Source of the DNA: Pseudanabaena sp. UWO311
GTDB taxonomy: Bacteria; Cyanobacteriota; Cyanobacteriia; Pseudanabaenales; Pseudanabaenaceae
Direction: 5' to 3'
Assembly (NCBI RefSeq): GCF_006937785.1
Contig: NZ_SJEE01000021.1
Coordinates: 21,027 to 85,026 of the forward strand
Length of the DNA: 64,000 nt
Part shown: positions 8,402-16,208 of the stretch, one piece after another
Layout: each line of letters begins with the position of its first letter
How positions within the stretch are numbered: position 1 is the stretch's first letter
Notes under the pieces: model-generated
The model's input: only the letters and a program-made list of their open reading frames with translations
Databases searched by the model: none
Told to the model about the DNA's origin: nothing
Translations under genes and position numbers: made by a program

Positions 8402-8697
8402 GCCATGTAGATATTCTTAAAAAGACTCTACAAGAAGCAACGATCGCTCAACCCCGCTTACAAGCAATTAAACTTTATCCTGTCTGCGATATCGAATCTG
8501 GTCATTTTCTCGTTCTCGCTACTGGCTGGGACAAACAGCGCTGGATGGACACAATTTTATTTCACGCCCGTTTAGTCGAAAATAAAATCATCATCGAAGA
8601 AGATAACTTTGAAGAAGGCTTAACCACTGCTCTGATTGCCGCAGGGATTAGAAAAGAAGATATTATTAGCAGTCTGGAAGCAGCGATCGCCGTTTGA
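8386..8697 (+). CDS. xisI: XisI-family partner of XisH
   Basis: 103 residues, slightly shorter than the usual 110. Typical XisI blocks are present: a VCDIESGHFLVLATGWD-like strand-turn, then HARLVENKIIIEEDNFEEG, and IRKEDIISSLEAA near the end. It starts inside xisH (16-nt overlap). XisI is required with XisH for fdxN-element excision in Anabaena; its biochemical role is not established. Because the pair is so widely distributed and tightly linked, a toxin-antitoxin-like or nuclease-inhibitor relation is plausible, but that is inference. Confidence 0.9.
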   Translation: MDNLLSHVDILKKTLQEATIAQPRLQAIKLYPVCDIESGHFLVLATGWDKQRWMDTILFHARLVENKIIIEEDNFEEGLTTALIAAGIRKEDIISSLEAAIAV

Positions 8698-8729
8698 TTT
8701 TAAGATCAAAAAATCACTTCATCATTTTT

Positions 8730-9509
8730 ATGGCAAAGCTAAGTAAAATCCTGATTTTCCCAGTCAAATCGCTAGACCCGATCGCTTTAGATGCAGTCGA
8801 GATATCTGGTGGTGGCGCATTAAAAGGCGATCGCGAATTTGCCATGTTTGATAAAAACGGAAAATACATCAATGCCAAGCGCTATTCTAAGATTCATTTA
8901 ATTAGAGCAAAGTACGAATTAGGCGATCGGTTAGTGCATTTGCAAATCCAAGGGCAACAAGAAGTATTCACTTTTCATTTAGATCGAGATCGCATTGCGC
9001 TTACTGACTGGCTAAGCAAATTTTTTGAGCAACCTGTAGAACTTCGTCAAAATGTTAGTAATGGATTTCCTGATGATCCTGAAGCATGGGGCGCAACTGT
9101 AATCTCAGAGGCAACTCTTGCCACTGTGCAGGGTTGGTATGCAAGCCCCCAAATCAGTCTTGAGCAAATTCGCGATCGCTTCCGCACTAACTTAGAAATT
9201 GCTGATACCGAACCGTTTTGGGAAGATCATTTATTTGCTAAAGCTGGTGAAACAGTTCCCTTTAAAATTGGCGATGTTCAGTTTTTCGGCACAAATCCCT
9301 GTCAACGTTGTCCTGTGCCCACCCGTGACACGTTAACTGGCGAAGTTTATCCTGAATTTCAAAAGATTTTTACTCGCCAAAGAGAAGCATCTTTACCAGC
9401 AAATATAGAGCGATCGCGTTTCAATCATTTTTATCGCCTTGCTCTGAATACACGCATTCCCATAATAGAGGCTGGCAAAGTTCTTAAAATAGGTGATATA
9501 GCTCTCTAA
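8730..9509 (+). CDS. MOSC domain protein
   Basis: 259 residues from ATG 8730 (a TTG at 8694 overlapping xisI is in frame but less likely). The N-terminal beta-barrel (LSKILIFPVKSLDPI and GDREFAMFDKNGKYINAKR) precedes a MOSC domain with the motif NPCQRCPVPTRDTLTGE near residue 190, in which a Cys and neighbouring residues bind molybdenum-cofactor sulfur in relatives. MOSC proteins transfer or carry sulfur for molybdoenzymes or detoxify N-hydroxylated compounds (mARC-like). No molybdenum gene lies next to it here, so the partner is unknown. An inverted repeat begins within the stop codon. Confidence 0.88.
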   Translation: MAKLSKILIFPVKSLDPIALDAVEISGGGALKGDREFAMFDKNGKYINAKRYSKIHLIRAKYELGDRLVHLQIQGQQEVFTFHLDRDRIALTDWLSKFFEQPVELRQNVSNGFPDDPEAWGATVISEATLATVQGWYASPQISLEQIRDRFRTNLEIADTEPFWEDHLFAKAGETVPFKIGDVQFFGTNPCQRCPVPTRDTLTGEVYPEFQKIFTRQREASLPANIERSRFNHFYRLALNTRIPIIEAGKVLKIGDIAL

Positions 9510-9556
9510 CTTAAAAGTGAGTGGCGGCGTTTCGCGCCACCACTCACTTTTAAGTT
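9508..9556. terminator. Inverted repeat between convergent MOSC and ycf46 genes
   Basis: A 17-bp perfect outer stem is followed by one mismatch and four more pairs around a G/C-rich CGTTTCG tip. It overlaps the MOSC stop codon and reaches the stop region of ycf46, so it probably terminates both convergent genes. Confidence 0.75.
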
Positions 9557-11062
9557 TCACTTATTGAATACATTCTGTCGCGAAGCAAGCCTTGCTTTGC
9601 CTGACTCAGCCCATTCTTGGAGAACTTGAATTTCCTGCTGAGCAGTTTGCGCCAATGGCACAATTTGACTAGCAGCTTCGAGAATATCATCTGTAGTAAA
9701 GTCGCGATTTTGGCTGAAACCGATATGCATTGCTTCGATAATGCCCTGCTCGATTTCTGCCCCTGAGAAATCTGGCGTTTCGTAAGCGAGGCGATCAATG
9801 TCGTAGGCACGAGTATTGTGTGGGCGATATTTGCTTACATGCACCGAGAAAATCTGCGATCGCTCTTCTTGATTGGGTAAGCCCACAAAAAACACCTCAT
9901 CAAATCTGCCCTTTCGCAATAATTCGGGCGGCAAGGTGCGAATATTATTTGCAGTCGCTACCACAAATACAGGTGAAGTCTTTTCTGCCATCCATGTGAG
10001 GAACGTGCCGAATACACGATTAGTTGTCCCTGAATCGCCTCTGCCATCAGTTCCCGCAAACGCCTTATCGATTTCATCAATCCATAATACGCAAGGAGAA
10101 AGAGCTTCAGCCAACTGAATCATTTGACGCGTGCGAGATTCACTCTCGCCGACTAGACCAGCGAAGAGACGACCAACATCTAGGCGCAGCAGTGGTAAAT
10201 GCCAATGATGGGAAATCGCCTTAGCTGTGAGGGATTTGCCAGTACCTTGTATCCCTGCAAGTAGTAATCCGCGTGGATGGGGAAGTCCATACTTACGGGC
10301 GCGATCGCTAAAGGCACTACCTCGACGCAGTAACCATTCTTTGAGATTGTCTAAACCTCCGATATCACTAATTTCTGTTGTCGATGGATAGAATTCTAAA
10401 ATCTGAGTTTGGCGAATGCTTTGGCGTTTTTCTTCGAGAATTAACTCGACATCGTCGGGACGTAAGCGACCATTTTCTGCGATCGCTTTTGCTAGCACAC
10501 GCCTCATTTTCTCAAGAGATAAGCCTTGTCCAGCGCGAACAAGATCGTCGATCGCTTGTTTGTCTAGTTGAATATCGCAAGTTGGATTAGCATAACTAAC
10601 AGAACAGACAATTTGTTCGATTTCTGTTCTTAATTCACTAGGATTTGGAAGTGGAAATTCTAAAATTGAGAAAAATTCACTGAGGCTATCGGGAATATTA
10701 ATCTGTGAGGCAAGCACAATAATATTTTGGGCTTCACTTTTGAGTCTACGCGCAAGATTTTTGAGCTTACGCGCGATCGCTACATCGTCAAGAAAGCGAT
10801 CAAAATCCCGCAATACAAACACCGCGCCTTTGGGAATTTTATCGACAAATTCTAGAGCCTGCAAAGGATTACGCTTACCCATCCCTGCATCAGTGGGATT
10901 GGACTGATAACCATCGACAAAATCCCATGCAAATATGCTGCGTCCTAAGGATTTTGCCACGTTAGTAATCACGGCTTCGACTCGTTCCTCTTCGGCTGAA
11001 GGTATGTAAATCAAAGGATAGCGGGCGCGGAGTGTGAGATTTAAGTCAGCTTCAAAATTCAT
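9557..11062 (-). CDS. ycf46: AAA+ ATPase Ycf46
   Basis: 501 residues, the normal Ycf46 length. The N-terminal half (LRARYPLIYIPSAEEERVEA, FAWDFVDGY) is the Ycf46-specific region that itself resembles a degenerate ATPase. The C-terminal half is a canonical AAA domain: Walker A GIQGTGKSLTAKA near residue 270, Walker B CVLWIDEIDKAF near 330, an NR-containing sensor region, and RKGRFDEVFFVGLP as the arginine-finger segment. Ycf46 is conserved in cyanobacteria and in some algal plastid genomes and has been linked to inorganic-carbon use. Start ATG at 11062. Confidence 0.93.
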   Translation of the reverse strand: MNFEADLNLTLRARYPLIYIPSAEEERVEAVITNVAKSLGRSIFAWDFVDGYQSNPTDAGMGKRNPLQALEFVDKIPKGAVFVLRDFDRFLDDVAIARKLKNLARRLKSEAQNIIVLASQINIPDSLSEFFSILEFPLPNPSELRTEIEQIVCSVSYANPTCDIQLDKQAIDDLVRAGQGLSLEKMRRVLAKAIAENGRLRPDDVELILEEKRQSIRQTQILEFYPSTTEISDIGGLDNLKEWLLRRGSAFSDRARKYGLPHPRGLLLAGIQGTGKSLTAKAISHHWHLPLLRLDVGRLFAGLVGESESRTRQMIQLAEALSPCVLWIDEIDKAFAGTDGRGDSGTTNRVFGTFLTWMAEKTSPVFVVATANNIRTLPPELLRKGRFDEVFFVGLPNQEERSQIFSVHVSKYRPHNTRAYDIDRLAYETPDFSGAEIEQGIIEAMHIGFSQNRDFTTDDILEAASQIVPLAQTAQQEIQVLQEWAESGKARLASRQNVFNK

Positions 11063-11143
11063 TGATCAGCAAGCCGTGAATAAAACGCTAGAATATCTAT
11101 AGCCTATAATCTACAGCAAACTATAGCAATAGTAGCAACAGCA

Positions 11144-11707
11144 ATGGTTCAAACTCCAACCAAACCTTTGACCCTTACTGAGTTTCTCCAGATTCCTGAG
11201 ACTAAACCTGCTAGCGAATTCATTGATGGTGACATCATTCAAAAACCAATGCCCCAAGGAAAACACAGTACTTTACAACTCGATCTTGGTTCTAGTGTCA
11301 ATCAAATCCTCAAAAATAAACGCATTGCTCGCGCCTATTCTGAATTACGTTGTACCTTTGGCGGCAGATCAATTGTTCCTGATATCTCAGTCTTTGTTTG
11401 GGAGCATATTCCCCGCGATCGCGATCGCAAAGTATCAAACCTTTTTGAGATCGCACCAGACTGGACAATTGAGATTCTCTCACTTGACCAAAGCCAAACT
11501 AAAGTTATTCACAATATTCTCTATTGTCTCAATCACGGCTCACAGATGGGCTGGTTAATCGCCCCCAACGAAGAGATTGTATTTGTCTATTTTCGCGATC
11601 GCACATTAGCTATATTTGAAGATAAGAGTGACCTCTTACCTGTACCAGATTTTGCAGAAGGATTCCAACTTAGAGTTGGCGAATTATTTAGTTGGTTAGA
11701 GATGTAG
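11144..11707 (+). CDS. Uma2 family PD-(D/E)XK nuclease-like protein
   Basis: 187 residues. It has the family's order of elements: LTLTEFLQIPET near the N-terminus, FIDGDIIQKPMPQGKHS (the variable substrate strand), VPDISVFV (the PD), and WTIEILSLDQS (the E-x-x position). The late motif, usually an EYA...YWIVD helix, is replaced by NILYCLNHGSQMGWLIAP, so this copy is atypical at the C-terminus. Uma2 genes are multi-copy in cyanobacteria and may belong to defence or mobile functions, but no activity is proven. It is tail-to-tail with another Uma2 gene of identical length. Confidence 0.85.
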   Translation: MVQTPTKPLTLTEFLQIPETKPASEFIDGDIIQKPMPQGKHSTLQLDLGSSVNQILKNKRIARAYSELRCTFGGRSIVPDISVFVWEHIPRDRDRKVSNLFEIAPDWTIEILSLDQSQTKVIHNILYCLNHGSQMGWLIAPNEEIVFVYFRDRTLAIFEDKSDLLPVPDFAEGFQLRVGELFSWLEM

Positions 11708-11720
11708 CTATGACTATAGT

Positions 11721-12284
11721 TTAAACGCTCTGCATCACCTGATTCATCGTCAAGGAAATCTTAGGAAATAGGTTGGAGTTAATTAGTTCATCTTGTTTGT
11801 AAATTTTCTCGATATAAACTCCATCCTCCAAAGTTAAAACTGAAAAGATACCCAAGGTAAAATCCACGATCCAATATTCGGCAATACCGAATTTTGCATA
11901 TTCATCACGCTTTTCGATGGTATCGACAGAACGGCAGGTGGGACTGACAACTTCAACCACAAGCAAACATGGACTGTATAAGATGTCTGGCTGATTTCCC
12001 AAACTCTGCGACTGGGCGATCGTCATCACCAAAATGTCTGGACGACGAGTTCTGCAACCATTGAAGATTTCTGTGCTATTCACAGAAACGCAGTACGCAT
12101 AATGGGAATTTTTAATTTCTGTTTGCAAGCAGAAAGCTAAAAACATCATCACAAGGTTATGAAGTCTAGTTGCTGGAGGCATTTCCACCAATTTCCCATG
12201 ATCAAATTCAAAACGCCTGTCTGTGCTGTCATCATAAGTCAGATATTGCTCAAAGGTGATCGGTCTGGTACTGGTGGTAGTCAT
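11721..12284 (-). CDS. Uma2 family PD-(D/E)XK nuclease-like protein
   Basis: 187 residues. Visible motifs are FEQYLTYDDSTDRRFEFDHGKLVEMPP near the N-terminus, CRTRRPDILVM (PD), CLLVVEVVSPTCR (E-x-x-S) and IEKRDEYAKFGIAEYWIVD, the complete late motif. This copy looks like a canonical, intact Uma2 protein, unlike the convergent neighbour at 11144-11707. The two are only 13 bp apart with no hairpin between them. Their sequences differ widely, so this is not a recent tandem duplication. Function unknown beyond the nuclease-like fold. Confidence 0.88.
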   Translation of the reverse strand: MTTTSTRPITFEQYLTYDDSTDRRFEFDHGKLVEMPPATRLHNLVMMFLAFCLQTEIKNSHYAYCVSVNSTEIFNGCRTRRPDILVMTIAQSQSLGNQPDILYSPCLLVVEVVSPTCRSVDTIEKRDEYAKFGIAEYWIVDFTLGIFSVLTLEDGVYIEKIYKQDELINSNLFPKISLTMNQVMQSV

Positions 12285-12381
12285 TTAATGCCATCCTTAC
12301 TTTCCGCAGAACTTGAAGATATATCACTCTAAATTTTAACACTTAATTTTGAGTTTTCCAGCGCCGCAGGCGCTAGAACAG

Positions 12382-12505
12382 CAATTCTCATTATAAAAAT
12401 CAGTTTTTTGAAAGCCCACCTAAGGCGGGCTTTCAAAAAACTATTTTGGTGTTTCCATCGCCTGCGATACTGGAAACACCAAAATCGGTTTCATAATGAG
12501 AATTA
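12382..12505. mobile_element. Composite MITE-like inverted-repeat element upstream of speA
   Basis: Outer arms AATTCTCATTAT (12383-12394) and its complement (12493-12504) enclose two hairpins: one with a GTTTTTTGAAAGCCC stem (about 12403-12441) and one with a GGTGTTTCCA stem (about 12449-12480). The left half matches the element at 942-1020, and the right half read on the minus strand begins like the left half, so the unit appears to be two related half-elements facing each other. It lies in the 367-bp gap before speA; 12505-12651 shows no gene. Confidence 0.65.
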
Positions 12506-12651
12506 CTATGTTCAAAAAGATCTAGACTATTTTCTGGCTTAGATACTAGATTTATTTGAAAGTGCTAAAGTTGATACGGTGAGCGTAAAGTGCTAGCCAT
12601 GCTTCACTATGTAGATCAAGGTTCATAGGGTTTATCAAAGGTTTATTAACA

Positions 12652-14577
12652 ATGTTGCAAGAGATTCAATTACCTGTTGTTGCAGATGCAAAAAAGTGGA
12701 CTATTCAAGACAGTGAATCACTTTATCGCATCAATGGCTGGGGAGAACCTTATTTTAGTATTAACGAAGCAGGACATGTGACCGTATCCCCCAAAGGCGA
12801 TCGCGGTGGTTGCATTGACCTCTTTGATTTAGTTAACGATCTCAAGCAGAGAGGGTTACGTCTGCCCATATTAGTGAGATTTTCGGATATCTTAGCCGAT
12901 CGCATTGAGCGCATTAATTCTACCTTTGCTAAAGCGATCGCACGCTATAACTACAATGGCGTTTATCGTGGCGTTTTCCCTGTCAAAGTCAATCAACAAC
13001 GGCAATTGGTTGAAGAAATTGCCAAATATGGTAAACCGTTTCAGTTTGGTCTAGAAGCAGGTTCTAAGCCCGAATTATTGATTGCTCTTGCTACTTTACG
13101 CACCCCTGGCTCGTTACTAATCTGCAATGGCTACAAGGATGCCGAATATATTGAAACGGCTTTACTGGCGCGAAAGTTGGGGCAAAATACGATCATTGTG
13201 ATCGAGCAACTGGAAGAAGTGGAAATGATCATCCGCGCTGCAACTAAGCTGGGAATTGCCCCCGTGGTTGGAGTAAGAGCAAAACTGAGTGCTAAAGGTC
13301 TAGGTCATTGGGAAGACTCGACAGGCGATCGCGCAAAGTTTGGTTTGAGTATGTGGGAAATCCTAGAAACCTTTGAACAATTGGAAGCGGCAAATATGCT
13401 GGATTCCCTGAAATTGTTACATTTCCATATCGGTTCTCAAATTAGCAATATCAGCACGATCAAAGATGCCTTACGCGAAGCAGGACAAATCTACGTGCAG
13501 CTTGCAGAAATGGGTGCACCGATGGGGCATCTCGATGTTGGTGGTGGCTTAGGCGTTGACTACGATGGTTCCAAAACCAATTTCTATGCCTCTAAAAACT
13601 ATAGTATGCAGAACTATGCCTACGATATCGTGGCGGCAATTAAGGATGCCTGCGCAGAAAAAGGCGTACCTGTGCCAACTTTGACCAGTGAAAGCGGTCG
13701 TGCGATCGCATCCCATCAATCGGTTCTAGTCTTCGATGTAGTTGGCATTAGCGGTATCCCTAATCAGCCTATCGCACCGCTAAAAGAGGATGAGCATCTA
13801 ATCGTCCGCAATCTTTTTGAAGCATTGGAAAACATCAATGAGAATAATTACCAAGAGATTTATCATGATGCCGTCCAGTTTAATCAAGAAGCAGTTAGCC
13901 TGTTCACCTTTGGCTATCTAAGCCTCAAGCAACGCGCCAGAGTTGAACGTTTGTTTTGGGAATGTTGCGATCGCATTCTCAAAGTAACACGCAAACTGAA
14001 TTACGTGCCTGACGATCTTGAAGATCTTGAACGTGCCATGGCACTGACTTACTATTGTAATTTCTCAGTATTCCAATCTGCTCCCGATAGTTGGGCGATC
14101 GACCAATTGTTCCCAATTATGCCAATCCATCGATTGCATGAAGAACCCATCTGTCGCGGCACGATCGCTGATCTCACCTGTGACAGCGATGGCAAAATTG
14201 ATCGTTTCATCGATTTGCGCGATGTCAAGTCTGTGCTTGAGTTACATCCTTTTATTTCCGAAGAGCCTTACTTTCTAGCTTTGTTTCTAGGTGGAGCCTA
14301 TCAAGAGATTCTTGGCGATTTGCATAATCTCTTTGGTGACACTGATGCAGTTCATATTCATGCAACTCCTAATGGCTATAAGGTTGAGCATGTAATTAAG
14401 GGTGACTCGATGACCGAGGTTCTGGAATATGTGCAGTACAATCGCGAAGCGATGCTGGAAAATATTCGTCAAGAGACAGAACGCGCTCTCCAAGAGAAGC
14501 AAATTACTCTGGATGAAGCAAGGTTGTTTTTGCAAAAATATGAACATTGCTTAAATGGTTACACCTATTTAAGCTAA
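12652..14577 (+). CDS. speA: Biosynthetic arginine decarboxylase
   Basis: 641 residues, close to the usual length. It decarboxylates arginine to agmatine with pyridoxal phosphate, the first step of the plant/cyanobacterial route to putrescine and spermidine. The fold-type III signature is clear: GVFPVKVNQQ near residue 106 (the PLP-binding Lys), FHIGSQISNI near 262, GGGLGVDYDGS near 300 and the ESGRAI segment near 350. The C-terminal barrel ends with YEHCLNGYTYLS. The start ATG at 12652 gives the expected LQEIQLPVV N-terminus. Agmatine-using genes are not adjacent. A 24-bp perfect inverted repeat begins two bases after the stop. Confidence 0.96.
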   Translation: MLQEIQLPVVADAKKWTIQDSESLYRINGWGEPYFSINEAGHVTVSPKGDRGGCIDLFDLVNDLKQRGLRLPILVRFSDILADRIERINSTFAKAIARYNYNGVYRGVFPVKVNQQRQLVEEIAKYGKPFQFGLEAGSKPELLIALATLRTPGSLLICNGYKDAEYIETALLARKLGQNTIIVIEQLEEVEMIIRAATKLGIAPVVGVRAKLSAKGLGHWEDSTGDRAKFGLSMWEILETFEQLEAANMLDSLKLLHFHIGSQISNISTIKDALREAGQIYVQLAEMGAPMGHLDVGGGLGVDYDGSKTNFYASKNYSMQNYAYDIVAAIKDACAEKGVPVPTLTSESGRAIASHQSVLVFDVVGISGIPNQPIAPLKEDEHLIVRNLFEALENINENNYQEIYHDAVQFNQEAVSLFTFGYLSLKQRARVERLFWECCDRILKVTRKLNYVPDDLEDLERAMALTYYCNFSVFQSAPDSWAIDQLFPIMPIHRLHEEPICRGTIADLTCDSDGKIDRFIDLRDVKSVLELHPFISEEPYFLALFLGGAYQEILGDLHNLFGDTDAVHIHATPNGYKVEHVIKGDSMTEVLEYVQYNREAMLENIRQETERALQEKQITLDEARLFLQKYEHCLNGYTYLS

Positions 14578-14579
14578 TC

Positions 14580-14630
14580 AAATTAAAAACTGTTGTACTG
14601 GGCTTTGCCCAGTACAACAGTTTTTAATTT
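14580..14630 (+). terminator. Perfect 24-bp inverted repeat after speA
   Basis: Arms 14580-14603 and 14607-14630 pair without a mismatch around TTT. The right arm contains TTTTTAATTT, so the structure can serve as an intrinsic terminator of speA. The tip GGGC-TTT-GCCC follows the pattern of other palindromes in the window. Confidence 0.85.
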
Positions 14631-14786
14631 GCGCTGCTCAGCGCGGATTAAGCATAATGTCGCAGTTTCTATTAAAGTTAAATTAGCCCCATAATGATTT
14701 GTTGTACTCTTGGCACAGCAAATTACTAATTGCTGTTACGCAGGACGCAGATGATGAATCTCTTGCTGCTAGCGAAGCAGGGCAAC

Positions 14787-14843
14787 CACGGGGGGATTGC
14801 CCCTACCTGAATAATTTGTGTTCTGTAGGGGCAATCCCCCGTG
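14787..14843. repeat. Inverted repeat CACGGGGGATTGCCCCTAC
   Basis: Arms 14787-14806 and 14825-14843 match apart from one extra G, with an 18-nt A/T-rich spacer. The sequence resembles a dispersed repeat common in cyanobacterial intergenic DNA. The rest of this 355-bp gap (14631-14786 and 14844-14932) shows no gene. Confidence 0.7.
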
Positions 14844-14932
14844 CCAGCCCTAAACCTCAGCTATCGTAGGAATTCTATCTACGTAAAGCAAATTATTAAT
14901 TTAGAATTGCAAATTAGATTTTTTGGTAAAAC

Positions 14933-16144
14933 GTGGAAATTTTATGTATCAGTAACGGACATGGTGAAGATATCATCGCTGCCCGTATCTGCATTGAACT
15001 AGAGAAATTGGGATTTTCAGCGATCGCCTTGCCGCTTGTGGGCGTGGGGCATGCCTATACTAAAGCAAATATCCCGATCGTCGAGAAATTTACGCAGGCG
15101 ATGCCATCGGGGGGATTTGTCCGTATGGATAGCCGTCAGTTAGCGCGTGATGTCAAAAGTGGCTTGGTTGGACTAACACGTAAACAATTGGGGTTTGTAT
15201 GGAATTGGTCACGGGAAAATCGTAGAAGCAAGCGGCTGATTTTAGCGGTGGGAGACATTGTGCCATTGCTGTTTGCATGGCTACCATCTCAGTTTAGTGG
15301 CTGTAATTTTGCATTTGTTGCCACGGCTAAGTCAGAATATTTTTGGCGTGATCGCAAAAGTAGTTTGCCCCATGTCAAAAAACCTTTTGGCGGCTCCAAT
15401 TTTTTTCCTTGGGAACGCGCTTTGATGAACAGCAATCGCTGCAAGGCTATATTTGTCCGAGATCTATTAACTGCCGAAATCTTGAATCAAGACTTTAAAC
15501 TGCCAGCGATCTATCTAGGTAACTCAATGATGGATGGGCTTGAACCAAAAGGCATGAGTTTTGGTATCGGCGAAGATGAATGGGCGGTAGCAATTCTTCC
15601 AGGTTCGAGAGCGCCCGAAGCCTATGAAAACTGGATGACATTGATGCTTTGCGCCCAAGTTGTTTCCCGTGCGATTCCTCATAATGTCCATTTTTTAGTA
15701 GCGATCGCACCTGACTTAGATATGGAAATTATTGGGCAGAGCATAATCCAAAAGGGTTGGCAGCGAATTGATGAAACTACTTTTAAAGTTCAAAATGCAC
15801 GGCTCATTTTATTGCAAGATGGCTTTAGTGATTGTCTACATCAATGTCATTTGGGATTGGCGATGGCAGGCACTGCGACAGAACAGATGGTGGGTTTAGG
15901 CAAACCTGTGATTACGATCGCGGGAAATGGCCCCCAATTCACGCGCAAGTTTGCTGAAGAACAAGCGGATCTGTTAGGCTGCTCAATTAATTTAATCGAA
16001 AAGCCAGCTCAGGTTGCGGATGTGCTCAATGAGATTTTGCAAGATCCTGATTACTTCCAAGAGGTAAGTCGCAATGGTGAGGAGCGCATGGGCAAAGCAG
16101 GAGCATCTGCCCGAATTGCTAAATATATCGCTGAGAAAATCTAA
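14933..16144 (+). CDS. Lipid-A-disaccharide-synthase-related glycosyltransferase-like protein
   Basis: 403 residues from GTG 14933 (reads MEILCISNGHGEDIIAAR). The N-terminal ISNGHGED motif and the C-terminal LAMAGTATEQMVGLGKPVI plus GPQFTRKFAEEQ blocks are those of the cyanobacterial family related to LpxB but distinct from it. True LpxB joins UDP-2,3-diacylglucosamine to lipid X. The related family probably uses a GT-B fold on an unknown sugar acceptor. No lpx gene lies nearby. The gene converges with tpsB and shares a bidirectional terminator. Confidence 0.82.
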   Translation: MEILCISNGHGEDIIAARICIELEKLGFSAIALPLVGVGHAYTKANIPIVEKFTQAMPSGGFVRMDSRQLARDVKSGLVGLTRKQLGFVWNWSRENRRSKRLILAVGDIVPLLFAWLPSQFSGCNFAFVATAKSEYFWRDRKSSLPHVKKPFGGSNFFPWERALMNSNRCKAIFVRDLLTAEILNQDFKLPAIYLGNSMMDGLEPKGMSFGIGEDEWAVAILPGSRAPEAYENWMTLMLCAQVVSRAIPHNVHFLVAIAPDLDMEIIGQSIIQKGWQRIDETTFKVQNARLILLQDGFSDCLHQCHLGLAMAGTATEQMVGLGKPVITIAGNGPQFTRKFAEEQADLLGCSINLIEKPAQVADVLNEILQDPDYFQEVSRNGEERMGKAGASARIAKYIAEKI

Positions 16145-16179
16145 GAAAAAAGGTTCACTTAGTGAACCTTTTTTCTTAG
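16141..16179. terminator. Bidirectional 19-bp terminator
   Basis: A perfect 19-bp stem with a single unpaired T at 16160. The A6 and T6 runs in the stem give a U-tract in either direction. It includes the stop of the LpxB-related gene and lies before the TpsB stop on the other strand. Confidence 0.85.
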
Positions 16180-16208
16180 ACCGTTTGGAACGGGATATTT
16201 GACAATAT

